NCBI GenBank assembly: GCA_003054695.1
Contig: QAZA01000011.1
Location: 310,001 to 374,000 of the forward strand
DNA: 64,000 nucleotides
DNA from: Verrucomicrobia bacterium LW23
GTDB lineage: Bacteria > Verrucomicrobiota > Verrucomicrobiia > Methylacidiphilales > UBA1321
Direction: 5' to 3'
Made by a program: the position numbers and the translations under genes. The notes beneath the pieces were generated by a model. That model was not told the DNA's origin, searched no databases, and saw nothing but the letters and a program-made list of their open reading frames with translations. Numbering within the stretch: the stretch's first letter is position 1; the number at the start of each line of letters is the position of its first letter. Below, in pieces: positions 19,256 through 29,400 of this stretch.

Positions 19256-20083
19256 ATGCCCCGCTACCGCGTTGATTTCCACGGCCACTGCCAGGGGGAC
19301 CCGATGGATCAGCTGCCGCACACCGCCTTCCAGTACGTGGATCGCGCGGTGGAGCAGCGCCTCAACGCCATCGCCATAACCTGGCACCGCAAACAGTTCG
19401 ACATGGCGGACGCCGTTGACTACGCGCGCGAACGCGGCATCCTGCTCATCCCGGGCATTGAGACGGAGCTGAACGGCACCTGCCATACCCTCGTCCTTAA
19501 CGCCCCGCCCGGCGCCGTCGGCCCCTTCTCCACGGTGGAGGACCTGCGGCGGCTGAGGCAGAATCCCTCCATCCTCGTCATCGCGCCCCACCCGTACTAC
19601 CCGCTGCGCAACTGCCTGGGGCGCCATATCGACGAACACCCGGAGCTCTTCGACGCCGTGGAGTGGTGCCACCTGCACGCTCCATTCCTTCCCAAAGCCA
19701 TCAGCCCCAACGAGATGGCGCGCGCCTGGGCCAATCGCCACGGCAAAGCGCTCATCGCCTGCTCCGACGCCCATACCCTGGACATGGTCGGCTGCAACGC
19801 ATCCGAGGTGGAGGCCGATGAACTGACGACCGAGGCGATTTTCAAAGGCATTCGCGACGGCCACGTTACCTTTGAGGAGAAAGCCTTCTCATTCAACCAC
19901 TTAGCCCTTGCCGTGTGGGGCGTCATCTGCGATCCCCCCTGGGCGCGCCGCTGGACCCACCCCAGCGATGCCAGTCCCACCGCCACCTCACCAGCCCCCG
20001 CTGATGCAGGCGTGCCGGCTTCCCCGGGCCATTCGCCGAATCGAGCCGACCCCCGCGTTGCCGCACCGCCTACAGGGCTGTAA
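19256..20083 (+). CDS. PHP-domain metal-dependent phosphoesterase
   Basis: The 275-residue cytoplasmic protein carries the metal ligands of the PHP fold: DFHGH (His9, His11), ITWH (His44), PGIETE (Glu69/Glu71), APHP (His112) and a later CSDAH. Such proteins hydrolyse phosphate esters, for example histidinol phosphate or nucleoside bisphosphates. Here the substrate is unknown. A proline/alanine-rich tail of about 45 residues follows the domain. ATG 19256 directly precedes the first motif; the longer frame upstream is low-complexity. Confidence 0.85.
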   Translation: MPRYRVDFHGHCQGDPMDQLPHTAFQYVDRAVEQRLNAIAITWHRKQFDMADAVDYARERGILLIPGIETELNGTCHTLVLNAPPGAVGPFSTVEDLRRLRQNPSILVIAPHPYYPLRNCLGRHIDEHPELFDAVEWCHLHAPFLPKAISPNEMARAWANRHGKALIACSDAHTLDMVGCNASEVEADELTTEAIFKGIRDGHVTFEEKAFSFNHLALAVWGVICDPPWARRWTHPSDASPTATSPAPADAGVPASPGHSPNRADPRVAAPPTGL

Positions 20084-20346
20084 GCGCAACAACGCAAACG
20101 TAACAGCGCAAGCCACTTGTGGATGAGGCGCAGGATGTTCGGCCCGTGGCGACAAGCCCCGCCTCATTCCCCGGCATTTCAGCTACGCGATATCCTGTTG
20201 ACTTACAGGTACTTGCCTCCAAATCCCCCGCGCCGCGCAAGAACGGCATTGTTTCGCTGCCAATGCCGCCCTATACCTCTAAGCTGGCGGTCTGACCCAA
20301 CGCCCACGTTTTCCTGCCGGCGCCCCCGCCTCTCCCCTCCCTTCCC

Positions 20347-21999
20347 ATGAAGCTCGGCCTCCTTCAGCTCAATCCCACCATCGGCGACTACGCCGGCAAC
20401 CTGCAGAAGCTCCGCGCCGCCTACCTGGAGGCTTGCCGCCGCGGCGCCAACCTCGTGCTCTCGCCGGAGCTGTTTCTCTGCGGCTACCCGCCGCGCGATC
20501 TCCTTCTGCGCGAGGACTTTGTGGATGCAGGCCTGCGCGCGGTGGAGGACGCCGCACTCTTTTCCGGCCCCGTCCCGCTGCTCGTCGGCTACGTCGACCG
20601 CCACGAGCCCCGCCCCGGCCGCCGCCTGCGCAACGCCGCCGCCATCCTGCAAAATGGCAAAGTGGTGCACCGCATCTACAAGTCCCTCCTCCCCACTTAC
20701 GACGTGTTTGACGAGGACCGCTACTTTGAGCCCGCCCAGGACGTCGCCCCCGTCACCATCGCCGGCCGCAAAGTCGGCATCACCATCTGCGAGGACATCT
20801 GGAACGACGCCGACTTCTGGCCCGATCGCCTCTACCGCTTCGACCCCGTGCAGGAGCTCGTCGTAGCCGGCGCGGATCTCATCGTCAACCTCAGCGCCAG
20901 CCCCTGGCATCAGGGCAAAGCCGCCATGCGCCTGGCCATGCTGCAACACGTTGCGCGCGATGAAAATGTGGCGCTCGCCCAGGTCAACGCCGTAGGCGGC
21001 AACGACGAACTCATCTTCGACGGCCACAGCGTCCTGCTCGCCCCCGGCGGCCACGTTATCGCCCTGGCCAGCGGCTTTGCCGAGGAAATCATCGTGGCCG
21101 ACGTCGGCGCCGCCGCCCACCCCGCCACCGCCGTGCACGCCGGCCTCAGCAGCGTGCCCAAGGAGGAACACCTGCACGATGCCCTCTGCCTCGGCATTCG
21201 CGACTACGTGCAGAAAACAGGCTTCTCCTCCGCCATCATCGGCCTCTCCGGCGGCATCGACAGCGCCGTAGTGGCCGCCCTGGCCACGCATGCCCTTGGG
21301 CCAGAAAAGGTTATAGGCGTCAGTATGCCCAGCCGCTACAGCAGCCAGGGCAGCCGCGACGACGCCGAACGCCTCGCCTACAACCTCGGCATCCGCTACG
21401 AGGTGGTGCCTATCGGCCAGCCCGTCGCCGCCCTGGAGGCCGAACTCGCCCCCCTCTTCACCGGCCGCGCCGCTGACTTAACGGAGGAAAACATCCAGTC
21501 CCGCATGCGCGGCGTCATCCTCATGGCGCTCAGCAACAAGCTCGGCGCACTGGTGCTGACGACCGGCAACAAGTCCGAAATGGCCGTCGGCTACTGCACC
21601 CTGTACGGCGACATGTGCGGCGCCCTGGCCGTCATTGCCGATCTCTTCAAGATGGAGGTCTACGGCCTGGCCAAATGGATCAACCGCGATAAAGTCATCA
21701 TTCCAGTCGACTCCATCACCAAGCCGCCCAGCGCCGAGCTTCGCCCCGACCAAAAGGACCAGGACTCGCTCCCCCCGTACGAGGTGCTGGATGCCATTTT
21801 GCAGCACTATGTTGTTGAGGATAAGAGCCTTGACGAGATTGTTGCGAAGGGATTCGAGCGCTCTATCGTCCGCGACGTGATGAACAAAGTCATCTTTAGC
21901 GAGTATAAACGCCGTCAAGCCGCCCCCGGCCTCAAGGTCAGCACGCGGGCCTTCGGCATGGGCCGCCGCGTTCCCATTGCCCAGCGCTACAAGGGCTGA
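20347..21999 (+). CDS. nadE: glutamine-dependent NAD+ synthetase
   Basis: The 550-residue enzyme converts deamido-NAD+ to NAD+ with ATP and glutamine, the last step of NAD synthesis. The N-terminal nitrilase-type amidase has the triad Glu41, Lys112 and Cys148 (ITICEDIW). The C-terminal synthetase has the ATP-binding P-loop SGGIDS at 301-306. Length and domain order fit the two-domain bacterial form. The ATG follows a purely pyrimidine-rich leader (CTCCCCTCCCTTCCC) with no Shine-Dalgarno. The uracil-DNA glycosylase gene starts 47 bp downstream and may be co-transcribed. Confidence 0.97.
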   Translation: MKLGLLQLNPTIGDYAGNLQKLRAAYLEACRRGANLVLSPELFLCGYPPRDLLLREDFVDAGLRAVEDAALFSGPVPLLVGYVDRHEPRPGRRLRNAAAILQNGKVVHRIYKSLLPTYDVFDEDRYFEPAQDVAPVTIAGRKVGITICEDIWNDADFWPDRLYRFDPVQELVVAGADLIVNLSASPWHQGKAAMRLAMLQHVARDENVALAQVNAVGGNDELIFDGHSVLLAPGGHVIALASGFAEEIIVADVGAAAHPATAVHAGLSSVPKEEHLHDALCLGIRDYVQKTGFSSAIIGLSGGIDSAVVAALATHALGPEKVIGVSMPSRYSSQGSRDDAERLAYNLGIRYEVVPIGQPVAALEAELAPLFTGRAADLTEENIQSRMRGVILMALSNKLGALVLTTGNKSEMAVGYCTLYGDMCGALAVIADLFKMEVYGLAKWINRDKVIIPVDSITKPPSAELRPDQKDQDSLPPYEVLDAILQHYVVEDKSLDEIVAKGFERSIVRDVMNKVIFSEYKRRQAAPGLKVSTRAFGMGRRVPIAQRYKG

Positions 22000-22046
22000 T
22001 CACCGCGTTCGGCTTTCCCTCATTCACTTCAAGTATCTGCACTCCA

Positions 22047-23051
22047 ATGCCTTCCGAAACCGAAGCATCCGCCTCCAGCGCAACGGAAGTCCGCGCCCTG
22101 CTTGGCGACTACGCCAAGATGCTGCGCCTTCGCGGAGATCGCACGGTATTGCTTGGCAGAGAAGCACTTGCGACTCTGGAGAAGCTGGCGTCCGCAAAGG
22201 ATATCGCCCGTCCTGCAGCACAAGCTTCCCTTTCCAGCACCACTGTGCGGCCGCAAACGCAACCCCAGGGACATGCCATGTCCCTGGCTCCCGTCGCTCC
22301 CGTGCAACGCGTTGCACCTCAGCAGGATGCATCGCCTGATCGCAAGGCTTCGCCAGCGCCGGCAGAGCCCGCTGCCAGTCCTTCTTCTTCTCCTCGTGCA
22401 CCAGTCGCGCAAGGCTCCGAAAGTAAAGCCGAGCGCCTGGAAGCCCTGCGTAAGATAGTGACGCCGTGCAGGTTATGCGAGCACCTTGCCGCCAGTCGCA
22501 CGCAAACCGTCTTTGGCGTGGGCAATCCGGATTGCGACATCATGTTTGTGGGCGAAGCCCCTGGCGCCGACGAGGACAAACAAGGCGAGCCGTTCGTTGG
22601 CGCGGCCGGCCAGCTCCTCACCAAAATGATCGCCGCCATGGGCATTACCCGCGCCGATGTGTACATCGCCAACGTCCTCAAGTGCCGCCCCGACATGCCC
22701 GCCGGCGCCAGCGGCAACCGCAAACCGCAACCGGCCGAGATGCGCACCTGCCTGCCTTACCTGCAGGAGCAGATCGCCATCATTCAACCCAAAGTGCTTG
22801 TAGCCCTGGGGCTTACGGCGATCGAAGGCTTGCGCGGCGTGCAGCCGGGTACCATCACCCTCAGTAAAATGCGCGGCCAGTTTACCGAGTTTGAGGGAAT
22901 CCCCCTCATGCCCACATTCCATCCCGCCTATCTCCTTCGTAATCAGGCAATTACCGAAAAGCGAAAGGCCTGGGAGGACTTGATGAAGGTGATGAAAGTG
23001 GCCGGCCTCCCCATCAGCGAGCGCCAGCGCAACTACTTCCTGGCGAAGTAA
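22047..23051 (+). CDS. uracil-DNA glycosylase, family 4
   Basis: The C-terminal 200 residues form a family 4 UDG: cluster cysteines Cys141, Cys144, Cys213 and Cys235, GEAPGADEDKQGEPFVG in the active site, and the TFHPAYLLRN loop. It removes uracil from DNA during base excision repair. The first 130 residues are a variable alanine/serine/proline-rich extension, which carries an in-frame palindromic insert at 22265-22287. The start ATG at 22047 fits the SD-less leader pattern. A second small palindrome follows just after the stop. Confidence 0.93.
   Translation: MPSETEASASSATEVRALLGDYAKMLRLRGDRTVLLGREALATLEKLASAKDIARPAAQASLSSTTVRPQTQPQGHAMSLAPVAPVQRVAPQQDASPDRKASPAPAEPAASPSSSPRAPVAQGSESKAERLEALRKIVTPCRLCEHLAASRTQTVFGVGNPDCDIMFVGEAPGADEDKQGEPFVGAAGQLLTKMIAAMGITRADVYIANVLKCRPDMPAGASGNRKPQPAEMRTCLPYLQEQIAIIQPKVLVALGLTAIEGLRGVQPGTITLSKMRGQFTEFEGIPLMPTFHPAYLLRNQAITEKRKAWEDLMKVMKVAGLPISERQRNYFLAK
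22265..22287. repeat. small palindrome of the GGGACAT family inside the UDG gene
   Basis: CCAGGGACATG and CATGTCCCTGG form a perfect 11-bp inverted repeat with a 1-nt centre. It is translated in frame within the low-complexity N-terminal extension. Confidence 0.8.
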
Positions 23052-23058
23052 TCCCGCG

Positions 23059-23083
23059 GCCAGGGACATAGGGTGTCCCTGGC
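23059..23083. repeat. small palindrome of the GGGACA family after the UDG stop
   Basis: GCCAGGGACA-TAGGG-TGTCCCTGGC, a perfect 10-bp stem, lies in the 45-bp gap between the stops of two convergent genes. It may terminate both transcripts. Confidence 0.8.
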
Positions 23084-23096
23084 ATGTTGCAAACGG

Positions 23097-24131
23097 TTAA
23101 GCCAGAGCAGGTTCCTCTAGCTGCACAGGCGCAGTCTCCTGCCAGCCATCGGCGCTCTCCGCAGCTTTCAGGATAATCCGCAACACCTCCCGCCCTTCCT
23201 GCGGCCCGTGCGGAGGCTGCGTACCGTTGCGGACACAATCCGCAAAGCAGGCAATCTGCGCGGTAAACGTATCCACCACAGGCAGAACAGTTTCCGCCGG
23301 CTCCTTCTCGCCGCGCATCAGCTGCCAGATGCGGTTGCCCGTCCCGAAAATCTCGCCAAGATCGCCCACCACATGCAAGTCGTGCGTGCCATAGGGCCGG
23401 GTCATCGCCCACGACGTAAATATCTCTCCCATAACACCATTCGTAAAACGTACCTGCACGCTCGCCGTGTCTTCGCCCTGAATGGCATGCTCAAATCGCC
23501 CCATATTGCCGCGCACCGCCGCCACCTCCGCGCCGGCCAGATACATGAGCCGGTAGCTGGGGTGATACCCGGTGTCAATCAGCTCGCCGCCCCCTTGCGA
23601 CTTCAGATTCGAGCGCCACTTGCCCTCAAACGCGCCTTTGCCCGCAATAAAACAGTCCTGCGAGCGAATCCACCGCACCTTGCCAATCGCGCCCGCGTCA
23701 ATCCGCCGCTTCATTTCCTGCAACGCCGGCGTAAAGAGTTGATTATGCGCGGACATATAGAGGACGCCCGCCCTCTCTACCGCGGCCACAATCCGGTCCG
23801 CCTCGTCCAGATTAATGCACATCGGCTTCTCGCAAAGCACCGCTTTGCCCGCCGCCACGGCGTCGAAGATAGCCGGCGCGTGCAGGTGGTGCGGCAGGCA
23901 GATGTCGACAGCGTCGATGTCCGAGCCCATTTCGCTCAGCATCTTCCTCCAGTCGTGATACTTAGCGATGGGGCCGCCGCCGAGTTGCGCCGAGCGCTTC
24001 TCCAGGTTTTCCTCCGAAACATCGCACAGGGCAACGCACTTTACCTTGTCGCTGTGCGCCAAAATACCGGCCGCGTGGGCCGATGAAATACCGCCGGAAC
24101 CAATAAGAGCCAATCGTATGGGATTAGACAT
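23097..24131 (-). CDS. GFO/IDH/MocA family oxidoreductase (second)
   Basis: The 344-residue protein has the nucleotide-binding GSGGIS at 11-16 and EKP at 101-103, at the same positions as the paralogue at 1893-2957. A substrate-domain motif is GGGELIDTGYHPSYRLMYL. It is probably an NAD(P)-dependent sugar or polyol dehydrogenase. The next gene upstream on the same strand is a polysaccharide lyase-like gene 73 bp away, so the pair may process a sugar released from an acidic polysaccharide. Confidence 0.92.
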   Translation of the reverse strand: MSNPIRLALIGSGGISSAHAAGILAHSDKVKCVALCDVSEENLEKRSAQLGGGPIAKYHDWRKMLSEMGSDIDAVDICLPHHLHAPAIFDAVAAGKAVLCEKPMCINLDEADRIVAAVERAGVLYMSAHNQLFTPALQEMKRRIDAGAIGKVRWIRSQDCFIAGKGAFEGKWRSNLKSQGGGELIDTGYHPSYRLMYLAGAEVAAVRGNMGRFEHAIQGEDTASVQVRFTNGVMGEIFTSWAMTRPYGTHDLHVVGDLGEIFGTGNRIWQLMRGEKEPAETVLPVVDTFTAQIACFADCVRNGTQPPHGPQEGREVLRIILKAAESADGWQETAPVQLEEPALA

Positions 24132-24204
24132 GCTTAGATGGCAAGTGTAGCGTGTTTTCCGTCGACTTCAATGCGCGGTTCATCCTTTCTTACTGTGCTC
24201 TGAT

Positions 24205-26250
24205 CTACTTGTCGCTCAACGGTTTCGACCAAGCCAGAACCGCCCCCATATCTGGTGCCGACGCGTGATCCAGACCCACTGAACTGCCCGGAACCATAAG
24301 AACGCGCAGGCCTCCCGCCGCGTCCGGAGGAGTTGTCAGCCGCAGGATAAGTTGCTTGGCCCCAGGGTTTTCCGCATCAAAATCGCGTTTGCCTTTGGAA
24401 ACATCATCGACGCGGATTTCGGGCCTCTCCGGCGATAAGATGTACAAAGTCAACAACTTATCCGCCTTTCGAAGCATCACCTTCTTCCCGTCCGCCGATG
24501 GCTCCACCTTGTCCGCCGTCGTCAGTAACTGCCAATCCACCGCAACCGCTCCGCTGTCAGGAAGTGTATGCCATTCATCCTGAAGGAGATACGCCTTGCG
24601 ATCGATCATCGCCAGGCCTCGCCGCGCATACTTGATCTGCCCCTTGTAGCTTGGCGTCAGCTCCACCACAGTGTGCGGCGTGCGCCCCTCCGCACTGTGG
24701 CGCACAATCTCCGATTTCTCCTTTACGTTCTGCAGCTTCCCGTTGAAGCGCAAGATGTTATGGCTATCCGGGCCGAGTCGGAACACCTCCCAGCGCTGGC
24801 CGTTCTGCTTGCCGTCCCACAGGCCGATCTTCATCGTTTCCAGCCGGTTGTACTCCTCCATCCCCAGGTCCGTAACCCATTGCACACCATCGGCTTCCAA
24901 TACAAAGGATCCCTCGTCCATATGCGCGTGGCTATACGATGGCGAGCCACCTTTAATCCCCGCACACAGCGCCAGCTTGTCGTTAAAGGCCGAGCGATGC
25001 ATCGCCACCGGTGTGGGCCCGCGCCCCAGCCAGTCGAGAGTTGCCGGAGGCTTGAGGCTGGTGCGGACAGGATCCTCCGGATTGTACCAAAAGAGGATGA
25101 GAGGCAGCAGGCGCAGCCCGTCGTTCTGCTTGCGACCGTTGTAACCACTGAGCTTTGCGTCAAGATTCCGGAGCTCATACGCGACGAGATCGGGCCGCCC
25201 GTACTTTCCTGCAAACCAGAAAAGCGGCACCTCAAAGCCGCGATTCGGCCGGGCATCGCTATAGCAAAAAAATGTATCGGAGGGCATGCTCATCTGCAGG
25301 ATATAGTCTCCGCTTTCAGCAAAGCCGGGGTACATGTCCATGCCAAACATATTGCCCGTAAGATGTTGCACTGCAGAGAGAAGGGTAACATGAAACATGG
25401 TTCCGTAGCCCCAGTACATGGGCCCTTCCGCATAAGCGCCGTCGGGTGCATAAGAGTGCATGCACTTGCCGATGTTACTCACGGCACGCTCCAGGGTTTT
25501 CTCTGCAAGCTCCGGGTGATCCTCAGCTATCGCCAGCGCAGCGAGGGTAATGCCGGTATGGCACACTTGATTCCAGTTATTGGTGGAAGTTACCCAGTTC
25601 GCCTGCTTTCCTTCCCACGTGGGTCCTACACCCTTCTCCAGCAAGGCTTTAGCAATAGTGGACCGGTCTTCAGGCGACATCCGGTCGTGCAGCCAGTCGT
25701 AGCCAATGGCCAGGGCCAGCGACATCTCTCCGACGTCCAGAAAGTGGCTCGGATTCCAGTCCGAAAAGGCTGCGGCTGCCTTCATCTCCTCCACTGCCCG
25801 CCGGGCAAAGCGATCGTCGCCGGTAAGCCTGGATGTGCAGGAAAGTGCAGTGACGCGTTCCAGGCAAAGGCGTGAGACAGCGAGGAGCCGGCGCCCTTGC
25901 ATCTCTCGCTTTACGGGTGGCTCGGCCAGCAGCTTTTCCGAGCGAGCCAGCAGGATCCGAAAGATGCGCGACGAAAAATCATCCGTCGAGATGCGCTTTT
26001 TCAGCAAGTCCCAGTCGGCCGCAGATGCAAAGAGGCGTGGATGGGCGGGCAGTGGCTTGGGGATCATGGGGCGAGGGGAGGGTGATGTGCGCGCGCTGGA
26101 ACTGTTTGAAGGAGAGAGTGTTGCGTTTGCGTTGGTTGCAGGTGTCGGCGGCGTGTCTTTGGCGAAAGTAGTTGCAGCGACAGCCAGCGAGAGTGCGAAA
26201 GCGGTGGCGGCTATGCGCCTGAGCGGGTGGGATGGAATGGCGCGCGTCAT
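24205..26250 (-). CDS. secreted heparinase II/III-like lyase
   Basis: The 681-residue protein has a signal peptide (MTRAIPSHPLRRIAATAFAL..., cleavage near residue 30) and a serine/proline linker. An alpha/alpha-toroid domain contains IGYDWLHDRMSPEDR and NNWNQVCHTG. The C-terminal beta-sheet domain has SYSHAHMDEGSFVLEADG, the typical heparinase II/III-like histidine segment. Such enzymes cleave uronic-acid polysaccharides by elimination in the periplasm or outside. The exact polysaccharide is not evident. ATG 26250 begins the signal peptide. It is divergent from the SNF2 gene and may form a unit with the GFO/IDH/MocA gene downstream. Confidence 0.88.
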   Translation of the reverse strand: MTRAIPSHPLRRIAATAFALSLAVAATTFAKDTPPTPATNANATLSPSNSSSARTSPSPRPMIPKPLPAHPRLFASAADWDLLKKRISTDDFSSRIFRILLARSEKLLAEPPVKREMQGRRLLAVSRLCLERVTALSCTSRLTGDDRFARRAVEEMKAAAAFSDWNPSHFLDVGEMSLALAIGYDWLHDRMSPEDRSTIAKALLEKGVGPTWEGKQANWVTSTNNWNQVCHTGITLAALAIAEDHPELAEKTLERAVSNIGKCMHSYAPDGAYAEGPMYWGYGTMFHVTLLSAVQHLTGNMFGMDMYPGFAESGDYILQMSMPSDTFFCYSDARPNRGFEVPLFWFAGKYGRPDLVAYELRNLDAKLSGYNGRKQNDGLRLLPLILFWYNPEDPVRTSLKPPATLDWLGRGPTPVAMHRSAFNDKLALCAGIKGGSPSYSHAHMDEGSFVLEADGVQWVTDLGMEEYNRLETMKIGLWDGKQNGQRWEVFRLGPDSHNILRFNGKLQNVKEKSEIVRHSAEGRTPHTVVELTPSYKGQIKYARRGLAMIDRKAYLLQDEWHTLPDSGAVAVDWQLLTTADKVEPSADGKKVMLRKADKLLTLYILSPERPEIRVDDVSKGKRDFDAENPGAKQLILRLTTPPDAAGGLRVLMVPGSSVGLDHASAPDMGAVLAWSKPLSDK

Positions 26251-26400
26251 GTGCTTGGTGATACAGCAGCGTGCTTCCAGAGCAATAAAAAACAGCAAGC
26301 GCTGCGTTTTGGTGGTCGGCAATGCCAGTCCGCGGCCTTGACAGCACGCTGTAGTTCGGGCAAGCTCTCCCTTCCCCTCATCCCGCCGCTCCCTAAACCT

Positions 26401-29400
26401 ATGGGCCCCGTCCTTCCCATCACCCGCGACATGCTCGTCGACCTTGGCGGCTGGCAAGTTTTTCAGCAGGCCCAGGGCATGGTGCAGGCGGGGCAGGTGC
26501 AAGGCGTACAGTATGCGCCGCCGATTCTTTCCGCGCGCATTGAGAACGGCGGTCCCTGCCTCGTTACGCGCCTTAAGCTGGGCCGCACGCTGGCTGCCAC
26601 GGAGACGCTCTGCACGTGCCGCGACGCCAAGCTTTACGGCACCATGTGCGCCCACGTGGTGGCCGCCGGGTTGGAGTACCTGCGCAAGCGCGCGGTGGAG
26701 GAAGCAACGCCCTCGCCGGCGGGTAGCATGAAATCCGTAAATGCAGCCATTGCAGGCACTTCCGGCGGAATCGCCGGCTCGGTGCCCGGCAAGGGGCCCG
26801 CGGTGACGCGCGGCTTGATGGGAGTGCCGTCGGGCGGAAAGGTTCCTGCTTCGGTTGGCGGCGCAACCGCTTCGGCATCAAGGATATCCAGCGTGGCTTC
26901 GGGTCCGCCGTATCGCCGCGTGTTGCTGGGCAATGCGCCGGCGGAGGCGCGGCGCCTTGAGCCAATGTTTTTGCTGCCGCTGACATTCCCCGAGGGTGCA
27001 GACAGGCTGGGGCGCGATGGCGGAATACGGCTGATTATTGAGGCGCGCGTGATGTCGCAGGCTACTGCGATGTCCACGGTGCCGGAGGGGAGGAAAGAAG
27101 CCTTTCAGCCCTGGGACTCGGTGATACGCGCCAACGTTTTGTCCGGCCGCGAGACGCTTTTTGCGGTGACGGAAGACGACGAGGCTGTGCTGTCGGTTGT
27201 CGAAAAGGCTTGCGGCGGAACGATTTCCGGCATGTGCCATATATCTCGTGATCATCTCCATGCCCTCTTTTCCGCGATGGCCGTGCACCCTTCGGTATGG
27301 CTGGGCAAGAAGTCGCCGGTACGCATCCGACGTAGCACGGTCAAGCCGTCGCTGCGGATGGAAACCCTTCCAGGCGGGGAACTTAGGCTTACGCTGGAAA
27401 AGCCTGCGACGCCACCCGGGAAGGTTGTGGCTATTCCTGGCGGGCGATGGGTCTGGCGAGAGGGACATCTGGACGAGCTGTGGCAATTGCCCCAGCCATA
27501 TGCATCGCTGGAGAAGGCGCCGGTAACGCTGAAGCGGACGGAAATCGTCAACTTCCTGACGCGGGAAATGCCTGCGCTGTCGCGACTTGTATCGATGGAA
27601 GGCACGGGGGCGCTGGCGGGCGGCAACGTAAATCTGGAGACGCGCTCGCCCGAGATTTATGCGACGCTTGATGGCAGCCTGGCGGGGCTGAGTTTGCAGC
27701 TGGAGGCCGCCTACTGCGGGGGCAGGTTCCGTTATCCGCTTAAGCCTGGCGACGCCGACGGCGTGATTCCTTCGCCAGTGTATGAGCCTGATGATGAAGG
27801 TGTTGGGGCAACTAAGGCAGGGACATCCAATGTCCCTGCACTGACTTTCTGGTGCCGCGACCACGCCGCGGAGCGGGTTGCCATTGGCGAGGCGCGCAGC
27901 GGCGGTTTCGCGCGGGGTGACCGGCGACCGGACGCGTGGTTTATCAGTGGCGAGCGACAGGTTGGCACGTTTCTGGCGAATCAGCTGCCGCGCTGGCGCA
28001 AGAAGTGGCGCGTTATTGAAGGTGCTCGCATGCAGGAGCTTACGTCGAAGCTGGACTACATTGAGCCCGATGTGACGCTGGTGCCCACGGGCAGGGACAT
28101 CGGACGTCCCCGCGGCGACGCATCTTCCTTTGATGCAGCGCGTTATGATGGTGAGGACTGGCTGAGCCTCGATATCAGGCTGCGCTCCCGCCAGGGGCGC
28201 ACGGAGCTTTCACCCTCCGACGTGCAGCGGTGGTTGCAAACGGGGCAGAGCCATCGGCGCGAGGCTGCGGGGCGGATCTTACTCTTTCCCAATCAGGCAT
28301 GGGATCAGATGCAACTTGTTCTGGCAGACTGTGATGTGCGGCAGGATCCCGGTCGTCAGCGGGTGCGTGCGCATTTTGCGCCCTACCTGGCCAACGCGCT
28401 GGATGCTCAGGGCTGGGGGCTGAGCCAGCGCTCCACGTGGCGGCCGCCGGAGGAGAAGCCGGACCTGGCGCTGGGGACGCTTCCCAAGGAGCTGGCGGAG
28501 ACGGTGCGTCCCTATCAGGCGCAGGGTATCGCGTGGCTTAGTGGCTTGGCGCAGAATGGGTTGTGCGGATTGCTGGCGGATGAGATGGGCCTGGGCAAGA
28601 CATTGCAAATGCTTGCCTTTTTGCAGCAGCTTTTGGCAAAGGCGGGTGGCAACGTGCTGATTGTCTGCCCTACCAGCCTGGTGCATAACTGGCGGCAGGA
28701 GGCCGAGCGGTTTACGCCGGGGCTGCGCGTGCTGGTGGTGGAGGGGGCCGGCCGCGCGTCGCTGTGGAGCGCGGTGGAGAAGGCGGATCTTGTCGTTACG
28801 TCGTATGCGCTGCTGCGCAGGGATATTGAGAGGTATACGGGCCTGGAGTTTACGGCGGTTGTGTTGGACGAAGCGCAACACATCAAGAATCGCTCCAGCC
28901 TTAACGCGCAGAGCGCCAAGGCTTTGCGTGCTAAGCTGCGTTATGTGCTGACGGGTACGCCGTTGGAGAACAGCTTGCAGGATTTGTGGTCGATTTACGA
29001 CTTTCTGCTGCCCAACTACCTCGGCACATCCAAGGATTTCAAGGAGCGCTACGAGACACCGATTGCGCGCGACAAGGACGAGGCGGCAGCGCAGCGGTTG
29101 CGGCAAAGGCTGCGCCCTTTCTTTCTTCGGCGCACTAAAAAGGAGGTTGCCCTGCAGTTGCCCGACAAGCTGGAACAGGTTGCATGGTGCGAACTTACGG
29201 ATGAACAGCGCGAAGTGTACCAGGCCATTCTGGAGAAGGGCCGGCGCGAGGTTTTTGATGGGTCCGGCAAGGCCGGCCAGGGCAAGAACAAGCTGGCGAT
29301 TCTGACGACGCTGCTGCGCCTGCGCCAGGCGTGCTGCCACCTGGGCCTGCTGCCTGGGGAAGGTGGGACATCGGATGTCTCTGCTGATGCCGATGGCGCT

